Below are positions 18,762-25,411 of a stretch of DNA of 25,920 nucleotides, piece after piece (position 1 is the stretch's first letter; every line of letters starts with the position of its first letter). The stretch lies in IMG/VR virus record IMGVR_UViG_3300033144_000281, positions 1 through 25,920 of that record. The stretch is one strand, 5' to 3'. The notes beneath the pieces were generated by a model. It did no database searches. It worked only from the letters and a program-made list of their open reading frames with translations, and was not told where the DNA came from. Origin of the DNA: a virus. The position numbers were made by a program, and so were the translations under genes.

Positions 18762-19523
18762 TTAAGATTTTTCATTTACAGATACTTGTTGTGCTTCCTG
18801 TGTAGCTGCTTGAACTATTTCAGGATCTTTTACTATAACTCCAGCGTATTTTAAAATACCTATTATTAAATTAGTTTGTTCTGATATATCTAGTTCGAAG
18901 TCTGTAGATGTAGAAGGACTATATATGTATTGTCCCATAGCTCCTGGAGTAAAACCCCATTGAGGATTACTTGGTGTAAAAATACAGTTTATTAATAGTT
19001 TATCTGGTTTAGGATTAACTTTTAATAATAAAACTGATTGTGTAAAAGGAGATATGTTTACTGTTGATTGAGTTGTAATCGCTATAGGATATTGAACAGT
19101 AGGAGCTGTAAGTTTAGATTTAGTTATTTTAGTATAATCACTTCTACTTGTTAATTGAGTTATAGATTCATATTTAGGATTTGTAGTAGTATAATGTGAC
19201 ATAATTTCACCTAGTTTAAATATAGAATTTAAACTATTGAAATACCAACCATCATTAGTAGCATCATATGTAAATTGTGCTTCTCTTTCAAAAGGATAAA
19301 GTTTATAAGCAGTGTCTTTAAACATGTTAAAAAACTCTGTATCGTTTTGAGTATTGTTTTGATTTTGACGGTTTAATTGATTGCCGTCAGGAAAATACGA
19401 TTCAAAAATTTCATTTTGAACCTGTACAGCTAAACTATTAAACTCGCTAGGAGTAATATAACCTCTTTGCTCTTTGTTTAATATGTACAAGACTGTTGTA
19501 TATACTGTATTTACATTTACCAT
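18762..19523 (-). CDS. Head-tail adaptor-like structural protein
   Basis: 253 residues. The N-terminus is helical (YTTVLYILNKEQRGYITPSE, then QNEIFESYFPDG). A low-complexity Asn/Gln stretch follows at about 47-60 (NQLNRQNQNNTQND), then a beta-rich middle (about 85-200). The end is helical (LIIGILKYAGVIVKDPEIVQ and the Gln/Ala-rich tail). Proteins of this length and plan sit directly upstream of the ring protein in related phages and probably form the first ring bound to the portal; this is inference. The ATG at 19523 lies only 17 bases past a strong transcription terminator, so the gene needs read-through or its own promoter. No Shine-Dalgarno sequence is present; the leader is nearly pure A/T. 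Confidence 0.65.
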   Translation of the reverse strand: MVNVNTVYTTVLYILNKEQRGYITPSEFNSLAVQVQNEIFESYFPDGNQLNRQNQNNTQNDTEFFNMFKDTAYKLYPFEREAQFTYDATNDGWYFNSLNSIFKLGEIMSHYTTTNPKYESITQLTSRSDYTKITKSKLTAPTVQYPIAITTQSTVNISPFTQSVLLLKVNPKPDKLLINCIFTPSNPQWGFTPGAMGQYIYSPSTSTDFELDISEQTNLIIGILKYAGVIVKDPEIVQAATQEAQQVSVNEKS

Positions 19524-19539
19524 TATTTTATTTTTTAAT

Positions 19540-19577
19540 ATACTAAAAAGGCGGACGAATCCGCCTTATATTAGTAT
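19540..19577 (-). terminator. Rho-independent terminator with UUCG tetraloop
   Basis: Read on the minus strand, an 8-bp perfect stem AAGGCGGA/TCCGCCTT (19548-19567) encloses the loop TTCG and runs straight into TTTTT. A further 7-bp A/T stem (19571-19577 with 19540-19546) can form outside it. This is the strongest terminator signal in the window. It lies about 20 bases after the repaired end of the small virion protein gene and just before the 253-aa connector gene. Confidence 0.85.
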
Positions 19578-19586
19578 CACTTGTTT

Positions 19587-20307
19587 TTATAGTTTTTTAT
19601 CTATAGATTTATAGATTTCTACACCTTCATCTGTTTTTAAGAAAGCATTTTCTATTATTTGAACCCCAAGTAAATGTTCTTTGATCTTGAGACAACACTA
19701 TAATTCCAGCTTCTTGAGCTTTAATAGCAAAGTTTCTTAATTGAACATTATCATCTTTAGCTAAAGCTATAAATGTTTTAGGATTATTTTTAGCAAATAA
19801 TAAACCATCTCTTTTAAGTTCTTTAGAACTCATACTGTTTACTACAGATCCTTTTTCAACTCTTAATATAGCTTCAAGTTGATCTATATCCATTTGCCTA
19901 GCTGCAGTCATAGCGTCAATTTCAAGATTTATTAAATCTAAATCATCTTCAGCAACTGCTATTGCGCTAAACTCTTCATATAATCTATTTCTTAAAGGGT
20001 GATATAGTGAAAGCATTTTTTGTAAATTTTGCTTTTCTTTAGGTACTTTTAAATCACCGTTTCTAAATATAATATGCCCCATTGTGCATTCTCCTTTTTG
20101 TTCATCTACAAAAACAGAGTCTTGGTTTGTTGCATATCTTAATTCTCTTTGTTTGCCTTGTTCTTGATCAAAATACAGTAAAGCATGTTTTTTTGTGTGC
20201 TTACTAGGTATTGTTAATGTTAAAGGACTTTTATCATTTTTTAAATAATAGATTCTATCTTTTATTTCCCAGGTTTCTTTAACTGGTTTTTCTTTTACTT
20301 TTGACAT
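19587..20307 (-). CDS. Small virion protein, C-terminal frame disrupted
   Basis: The uninterrupted frame runs from the ATG at 20307 to a stop at 19627 (226 aa), but coding clearly continues in another frame. After TWGSNNRK the sequence shifts to CFLKNR and stops, while the overlapping frame reads AFLKTDEGVEIYKSIDKKL and stops at 19587, just before the terminator. This tail fits proteins I recall from related phages. The likely explanation is loss of a short segment at an AAAATG-type micro-repeat near 19644-19654. The intact part has MGHIIFRNGDLKVPKEKQNL (about 76-95), then an acidic helical region (about 110-150). The function is not known; its place between capsid and connector genes suggests a head component. 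It starts at the repeated 30-base leader and is flanked by two hairpins. Confidence 0.65.
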
Positions 20308-20331
20308 AATATAATATAATTAAATAGTTAA
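20302..20331 (-). repeat. 30-base leader repeat, copy A (small virion protein gene)
   Basis: Bases 20302-20331 are identical to 23029-23058. On the minus strand the unit starts TTAACTATTTAATTATATTA and ends in ATGTCA, so it covers 24 bases of leader plus the Met and Ser codons. It lies directly downstream of the capsid-gene hairpin. It may be a promoter or translation-enhancing leader; which one is not decidable here. Confidence 0.75.
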
Positions 20332-20335
20332 TAAT

Positions 20336-20364
20336 AATTACCCCGCCCGAAGACGGGGATAATT
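20336..20364 (-). terminator. UUCG-loop hairpin after the major capsid gene
   Basis: On the minus strand CCCCGTC and GGCGGGG (20341-20358) form a 7-bp G/C stem, with one G-U pair, around TTCG. Five A/T pairs can extend it to 20336-20364 with one bulged base. The downstream tract is T-rich but interrupted by A, so termination may be partial, or the hairpin may protect the 3' end of the abundant capsid mRNA. It starts 15 bases after the capsid stop codon. Confidence 0.7.
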
Positions 20365-20378
20365 ATAAATTAGGAATA

Positions 20379-20798
20379 TTAAATTCCTTGGAATAATACA
20401 AAGTTATTAGCAGCTTGTGTTACTAAACATCTTTCAGATAAGAAGTTAACTTGCATTGCATCTAAATCTGAAGTGAAAGCACCACCAGCAGAACCAGTTA
20501 ACCAAGACTTCATACGTCTGTCGTCTCCCTGAGAAGCTCTATAACGTACGTGTAAGAATGGTCGTCTAATGTTTGTACCTAAAATTTGGTCATAAACAGT
20601 AGAAGTTCCAGCAGGTACTAATACACCTTCGATTGAATTAACACCAACGATTCCACCTCTTGTTGAAGCGTCGTTTAAGTATTTCCAATCAGTTTTATAG
20701 AAATCGTAAGAACCTCTTCTAAATCCAGAGAATCCAAGGTTAAGAGCCATTTCTTCTGAGTTTTCAAATAAACCAAAAGCAGTTCCTCCAGCGGCTTG
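20379..20798 (-). CDS. Major capsid protein, C-terminal segment (frameshifted)
   Basis: This frame is open from 20798 to the stop at 20379 and reads QAAGGTAFGLFENSEEMALN, then GFRRGSYDFYKTDWKYLNDA, PAGTSTVYDQILGTNIRRPF, LHVRYRAS and finally ANNFVLFQGI. It is the C-terminal part of the HK97-fold capsid protein type found in crAss-like and related marine phages. The internal Met at 20750 is not a real start: it follows in-frame capsid sequence. The segment is out of frame with the preceding one because about 5 bases (or an equivalent indel) are missing near 20795-20803, where CAAGCCAAGCC appears to have collapsed to CAAGCC. With that repair and removal of the 41-base duplication the whole gene is 486 codons (485 aa), an ordinary capsid length. 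Confidence 0.8.
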   Translation of the reverse strand, partial: QAAGGTAFGLFENSEEMALNLGFSGFRRGSYDFYKTDWKYLNDASTRGGIVGVNSIEGVLVPAGTSTVYDQILGTNIRRPFLHVRYRASQGDDRRMKSWLTGSAGGAFTSDLDAMQVNFLSERCLVTQAANNFVLFQGI

Positions 20799-21144
20799 CT
20801 AGCATATCATCAAAATCAAGAGCAGTTTGTCTTTGTAAGAAAAGCATGTTCTCTTCAATAGCACCTTGAGTATCTAAATTTTTAAGAATAGCATCAAACT
20901 CATCAAGTCCAGCAGCAGCAGTAAATCCTACTTCTACGTTACCTCTGTTTCTAATAGCAGCGAATAAACCTTCAGATCCTGGTAAAGCAGCGTTTCCGTA
21001 AGCTCCAGCAGCACCGCTAGCGTTTAATTCAGCTTCTACCATAGACATTTCTAAGTAATCTTCAAAACGTAGTCTTGTTTCAGACTCAGCTTTTAAATAC
21101 CATAAATATCCAGAAGCACCATCTTCAGTAGTTTTAAATACCAT
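20764..21144 (-). CDS. Major capsid protein, central segment (frameshifted)
   Basis: This frame carries AESETRLRFEDYLEMSMVEA, AIRNRGNVEVGFTAAAGLDE and QTALDFDDMLAS, central capsid-protein sequence rich in Glu and Ala. Its first 18 codons (MVFKTTEDGASGYLWYLK) lie inside the second half of a tandem duplication and repeat the end of the upstream segment, so the apparent start is not genuine. At its lower end it runs out of frame after DDMLAS and stops within a few codons (RWRNCFWFI). It should be read as one gene with 21093-21872 and 20379-20798. Confidence 0.8.
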   Translation of the reverse strand: MVFKTTEDGASGYLWYLKAESETRLRFEDYLEMSMVEAELNASGAAGAYGNAALPGSEGLFAAIRNRGNVEVGFTAAAGLDEFDAILKNLDTQGAIEENMLFLQRQTALDFDDMLASRWRNCFWFI

Positions 21145-21172
21145 AAATATCCAGAAGCACCATCTTCAGTAG
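21091..21172. repeat. Exact 41-base tandem duplication in the capsid gene
   Basis: Bases 21091-21131 and 21132-21172 are identical and directly abutting; mismatches occur immediately outside both ends. 41 is not a multiple of three, so the duplication shifts the capsid frame. Deleting one copy joins GYLWYLK to AESETRLR in frame. Confidence 0.95.
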
Positions 21173-21872
21173 CAACTTCTACCCAACCAATTTGAGCCAT
21201 ATCAGATCCGTTAATTTGGAACTGGTCTCTTAAAATTAGTGGAGAGTTAGAAAACTGCGTAAAGCTTGGAGTAATAGATTGTCTTACAGCTGAATTAGTT
21301 CCAGCAGAAGCACCGCTTAAGTTAGTTCCTTTTGTGTAAGCAGAACCGTATACAAATATTTTCAAAGCACCTGCAGCAGCAGAGAAACCTTGACCACCAG
21401 CACCAACTAAAGCGGTTACAGGTGCAAAACACTGTACTACTACGTTTCCATTTACATCGCCGTTTGTTTGAAGAACAATACACTTAGCTTCTAGTCCAGA
21501 AGCTGGATCTAAAACTACTATTGTATCGTTAACACTCATAACGTTAGTTGAACCATCAGTAATAGTAAGAGTAGTAGGGTTAACACCTACACCACCCGCA
21601 GCTGTTGCAGTGATTCCATTATAAGCAACGTGTAATCTATTTTGCTCAGACCAAATAACTTGATCAGATGTCATTGGCATTTCAGCGCCAACCATTCTTA
21701 AGAAGCCACTTAACGTTCTGTTTCCATAACGCTCTACTTCTTGTTCGTAAATTTCTGGTAAATATTGTTGCGCAAAATCATTAGCACCACCGTTGAAAGC
21801 TAAATAGTTATTAGCTAAAGGCTGTTGTATTTGCGAAGGTACAATACTACCAAATTGTGGAGATAAACTCAT
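21093..21872 (-). CDS. Major capsid protein, N-terminal segment (frameshifted)
   Basis: From the ATG at 21872: MSLSPQFGSIVPSQIQQPLA, an N-arm, then ERYGNRTLSGFLRMVGAEMP and SDQVIWSEQNRLHVAYNG, followed by a beta-rich Gly/Ala/Thr/Val region and SPLILRDQFQINGSDMAQIG. These are recognisable capsid-protein stretches. The frame is lost where the 41-base unit repeats, ending in the spurious tail KLLKMVLLDIYGI. Only the part down to GYLWYLK (about residue 246) is authentic. The gene follows the scaffold-like gene and precedes a hairpin, as expected for a highly expressed capsid gene. The leader (TTTAACTAATTAA, 21 bases upstream) resembles but does not match the 30-base leader repeat. Confidence 0.82.
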   Translation of the reverse strand: MSLSPQFGSIVPSQIQQPLANNYLAFNGGANDFAQQYLPEIYEQEVERYGNRTLSGFLRMVGAEMPMTSDQVIWSEQNRLHVAYNGITATAAGGVGVNPTTLTITDGSTNVMSVNDTIVVLDPASGLEAKCIVLQTNGDVNGNVVVQCFAPVTALVGAGGQGFSAAAGALKIFVYGSAYTKGTNLSGASAGTNSAVRQSITPSFTQFSNSPLILRDQFQINGSDMAQIGWVEVATEDGASGYLWYLKLLKMVLLDIYGI

Positions 21873-21888
21873 AATTTGTTAATTTTAA

Positions 21889-22583
21889 TTAGTTAAACCT
21901 TTTCGTTTTAATTTTTAATTTTGAAGAATCTGAACCAGAAATAGCTTTAACTTTAAATCCGCCAACAAAAACATCACCTTGTGATTTTCTACCTTCAGTG
22001 TCTACTAGGTTTTTTGATTTGTTTACAACGTCTTTTACAGCATCAGCTTTTCCTTGCTCATAAAAATGAGCTGCGATTCTATCTACATTTTCAGCAGCAT
22101 AAATAGCTTTATGAGAGCTGCGATTCTATCTACATTTTCAGCAGCATAAATAGCTTTATGATAACCTGCGTGATCATTAATGTTACCGTCATTGTCAAGG
22201 AACTTCCCTACAAGGTTATTAATGTTTGACTGGTTTTCAGCAACTTTATCACGATTAACAATATTATACTTAAATTTTTTATCTCCAACTTTAATATCGA
22301 AACCTTCGAATTCGTCATTAAATAAATCTTTAGTTTTTTGTTTAAATAATTCGTGTTGTTTTTCAGCTAATTCTTGTTGCTTGTTATATCGATTAAAAAA
22401 GTCCATTGCTTTTTGTTGATCTTGAGTTACGCCGGGTCTCAACTTGATTTCGTCGTAATATTTACTCTTAAGATCTTCTAAAAAGTTTTTGGCTTTTGCA
22501 ATCTCTTCTTTTTTAGCGAGTTTTTTCCTTTTGACTTCTCGCTCTTCGTCAATATCGGTATCATAATCGAATTTTTCTTCCAT
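21889..22583 (-). CDS. Scaffold-like capsid assembly protein, C-terminal part (frameshifted by a 47-base duplication)
   Basis: From an internal ATG at 22583 the frame reads EEKFDYDTDIDEEREVKRKK and KYYDEIKLRPGVTQDQQKAM, highly charged helical sequence, then HKAIYAAENVDRIAA. An exact 47-base duplication then shifts it into LIKLFMLLKM and a stop at 22083. Removing one copy restores AHFYEQGKADAVKDVVNKSK and a beta-type end (DVFVGGFKVKAISGSDSSKL) with a stop at 21889, giving 215 residues from 22583. Charged helical proteins between portal and capsid genes are usually scaffolds, which is the inferred role. The frame is also open upstream of 22583 (SKEYYKKSKPHLDLEEIDFI), so the ATG at 22583 is probably internal and the real N-terminus is the 22627-23034 segment. 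Confidence 0.7.
22068..22161. repeat. Exact 47-base tandem duplication in the scaffold-like gene
   Basis: Bases 22068-22114 and 22115-22161 are identical and abutting, with mismatches just outside both ends. The unit is not a multiple of three and breaks the frame. Deleting one copy gives a full open frame to 21889. Confidence 0.95.
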
Positions 22584-22626
22584 TATGAAATCAATTTCTT
22601 CTAAATCTAAATGTGGTTTAGATTTT

Positions 22627-23034
22627 TTATAATACTCTTTTGATGTTTTCAGGTAAAGGTTTACCTAGTACTTTTTCATCTCTTATAGCTTCTTTAACTT
22701 CAGCTTCAACTTGTTTTACTTCTTCTTCAGTTACTTCTTTGATCGGATGAAACCCTTCAGTAGTCTCGTTGGACTCTTGTACAGGTTCTCCCATCTTTGT
22801 GCTATCTCCGGATGGTTTTTCCACAGATACCTTCTCTGTTTCTCCGATTTGAATGGCATTATCTTCTTTTTTAATTTCAACCTTTATAGGTTCTTCAATT
22901 TTAACGTTAGGATCTTTAGTTAGATCAACTTTTGTTACGCTATCTTTTGTTTCAGTTAATTTTTTAGGTGTTTTCTTTTTTATTTTAAAGTCACCTTCCT
23001 GCTTAACAGGTTCATTTGTTTTTGTTTCTGACAT
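22627..23034 (-). CDS. Scaffold-like protein, N-terminal part
   Basis: 135 residues from the ATG at 23034, almost entirely Lys, Glu, Thr, Val and Pro (KIKKKTPKKLTETKDSVTKV, then PIKEVTEEEVKQVEAEVKEA), with low-complexity and probably disordered character. It ends LGKPLPENIKRVL. The downstream segment continues in another frame (TSKEYYKKSKPHLDL) a few bases later. In related scaffold-like proteins I recall a PENI..V segment and an EYYK..KPHLD segment in the same chain, separated by about 30 residues. An internal loss at a TCAAAAGAGTAT micro-repeat (near 22630-22646) would explain the break. The gene begins at a repeated 30-base leader and lies 30 bases after the portal gene. Confidence 0.65.
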   Translation of the reverse strand: MSETKTNEPVKQEGDFKIKKKTPKKLTETKDSVTKVDLTKDPNVKIEEPIKVEIKKEDNAIQIGETEKVSVEKPSGDSTKMGEPVQESNETTEGFHPIKEVTEEEVKQVEAEVKEAIRDEKVLGKPLPENIKRVL

Positions 23035-23058
23035 AATATAATATAATTAAATAGTTAA
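23029..23058 (-). repeat. 30-base leader repeat, copy B (scaffold-like gene)
   Basis: Identical to 20302-20331. It covers the 24 bases before the ATG at 23034 plus the first two codons, filling almost the whole gap between portal stop and scaffold-like start. Confidence 0.75.
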
Positions 23059-23064
23059 ATATTT

Positions 23065-25411
23065 CTATAAACCTGGTTCCATTGGTCCACCAGAGCCTTC
23101 TAGTTCAAAATTTATAGGATCGCTATCGTTTTTTCTTTGAGCAATCATTTTGCTTTGTTGCGTACCTTCCATTTTTATACGCTTATCTTTTGCTTGTTCT
23201 TTTTTATTATCTTTTTGTTCTTGAGCTTGAGACTGTACTTGAGCTAACTGCATGTCAAACTGGTGTTGCATTTGCATTTTTTGCATATCAAGCTCAGCTT
23301 GAGTTTGCATTTTTTGTATTTCCATTTGAGTTCTAGCTTGCTCATACTGCACCTTAGATCCAGATATTGCTTCTTGCTTTTGAACCTCATTCATAGCTAT
23401 TTTCTCATTAGCAGCAGCTTGAGCTTCACTTTGAGCTTTAATATTAGCTTGAGCGTTTTCTTGATCTTTAATAGCTTTTTGTTTACGCTTAACTTTTAAT
23501 AATTGATTAGCTAATTTAAGATTTTTGATTTGTCTTAAATCAATAGCATCTTCAAGATCAATACCATTAGACTGTAAAGCTACTTGAATATTTTGTTCTA
23601 GTTGAGCTTTTTCTTCATCGTCTGGTTCTAATTCTAAGTATATACCAAAGTCATGTAGATTTAAATTAACAACTTCTTTTAATGTATTTACATTGTAATT
23701 ACTAATTGAATTAGTTAAAGACTCAGATGTTAATGGAAACTCTAAAGCGTCAGCTATTTTTAAAGCTATATTTTCTGCTGTTCTAAGAGTTAAATAAGAA
23801 CTAGCTTGCTTAATATGTCTTGTGGCAACATTAGATGCATTAGCGGCCATCTTTTGTAGTCCCACTAATGTTTGTTTATCTGGTGTGCTACCATCTCTAG
23901 CTTCATTAAGCCCGGTCACATCACGTATCATTTGTAAATAATACTGATATGTGTTTATAAGACTTTGTATTTTACCCTGACCAGAGCTAGAATTTAATTC
24001 TTGAATAGGCACTTTACCAGGATTCATATCGCCGTCTTGCGTAAGTGATCTACCTACAATAGAACCTGTTTGAAAATACATATTCAATGCTTCAGCTGGG
24101 TTGTAATTTGTTCCATTACCAAGATCAACTTCTGCTAAACCGTCCATATCTAAATAAACACCATCTGGTACTATTCTAGACATTACTTGTTGTAGCTTTA
24201 AATGAGTAAGTTGAATCATATCAGCAAAACCAATACATTTGCTAACTAAAGATTCTATTCTACCTTTATATATTCTTGGTGCACAAATAGAATAATTCAT
24301 TTTTACTTTAGTAGTATCAGCGTAAGGTCTTGACATGTTTTCAGCCAACTCCCATTTTAACATAGTATCAGTTCCTAATACTTTTGCTCCACTGTATAAT
24401 ACTTCTATAGATCTTGACACTCTTTCAAAATTTTCATTTTCAATAGGGTTAAAAGTATCGTCTTTTTCTATAGCTTTAAGTAAACCTTGATCAGTCTTTT
24501 TAATTTTAAATACTTGATTATGGTAAGTTTTATAATCAAAATAAAGAACTTGAACAGTATTACTATCATAATCACCCCAACCAGTAATATAAGATCTATT
24601 ACCAGGCATGTTTTGTATACGCTCTAATTCTTTATCAGTTAAATCTGGAAATTCTTTTTTAAGTTCCGGTATTGTAATTGCTTTTAATTCACCTACATAA
24701 TATATATCCTCAAAATTAGGATCTTCTGTATAAGAATGAACCATATAAGCTGGATCTACATAATCAATAGTAATACCATTAGCTGTGTTAAAACTAGTTT
24801 TACAAGCAGCAATACCAAGAACAGTTAGATCCATGTTAAGTCTACGTCTTGTTAATTGATATTTATTTTGAGCTAAAACACTGGATATAGCTTCTTCTTC
24901 AGCTATTTCTAATGATTGTTTGTAACTCAACTGCATATGTAATTCTAATTCTTCTTCTGATTCTGGCAGTAACTCTGGATTAGGTACTTGATATAAGTCA
25001 ATTCCAAGTGTATTTTTTAAGTTATCTAAATATTCTTTAGCTAACATATCTTCATATATCTTAGAAGCGTACTCTGTTCTTTTCTTTATTGACTCAGGAT
25101 CTTGAGCATAAGCTTTTATATCATAAGTTCTTTCAGATATACCATTAACTACTATATCTACAAATTTAGATAATATAGGTACTGGTTTCCAGTCTAAATT
25201 AAGATAAGACAAATCACCATTTATAGATAATTCATCTTTATATTTTTGTATTGACTGTTCACCTCTAGCGTATAATCGTAGTTGGTGAAAGTTGTTCCAA
25301 GCGGTTAAATATCTATTACCTGTAGTTCTACCTTGAGAAAACCACTCGTGTTCTATAGCTTGTGCTACTTGCTTGCCGTATTCAATACTTGGTATTAGTA
25401 TATATATTCAT
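23065..25411 (-). CDS. Portal protein (N-terminus frameshifted)
   Basis: The portal forms the dodecameric ring at the head vertex through which DNA is packaged and ejected. Recognisable stretches include SYLNLDWKPVPILSKFVDIV, RTYDIKAYAQDPESIKKRTE, EDPNFEDIYYVGELKA, TGLNEARDGSTPDKQTLVGL and HDFGIYLELEPDDEEKAQLE. The C-terminus is a long Gln/Met/Lys-rich coiled coil (about 23180-23500) ending in SGGPMEPGL. The frame is open upstream of the TTG at 25212 and reads VAQAIEHEWFSQGRTTGNRY and YARGEQSIQKYKDELSINGD, so TTG is not the start. The likely start is the ATG at 25411, overlapping the terminase stop (TAATG). From it MNIYTNTKY runs into TGA, but removing one T at 25384-25385 joins it to EYGKQVAQ and gives exactly 782 codons. 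Confidence 0.88.

Noticed and set aside
20371-20385. Hairpin GGAAT/ATTCC at the capsid stop
   Set aside because: A five-pair weak stem spanning the stop codon; the strong hairpin just downstream explains the region better.
20764-21172. Programmed ribosomal frameshifting in the capsid gene
   Set aside because: The frame change coincides with an exact tandem duplication, and the downstream break with a collapsed short repeat; no slippery heptamer plus structure was evident.
25210-25212. TTG as portal start
   Set aside because: The frame stays open upstream with conserved portal sequence (YARGEQSIQKYKDELSINGD), so the start must be further upstream.
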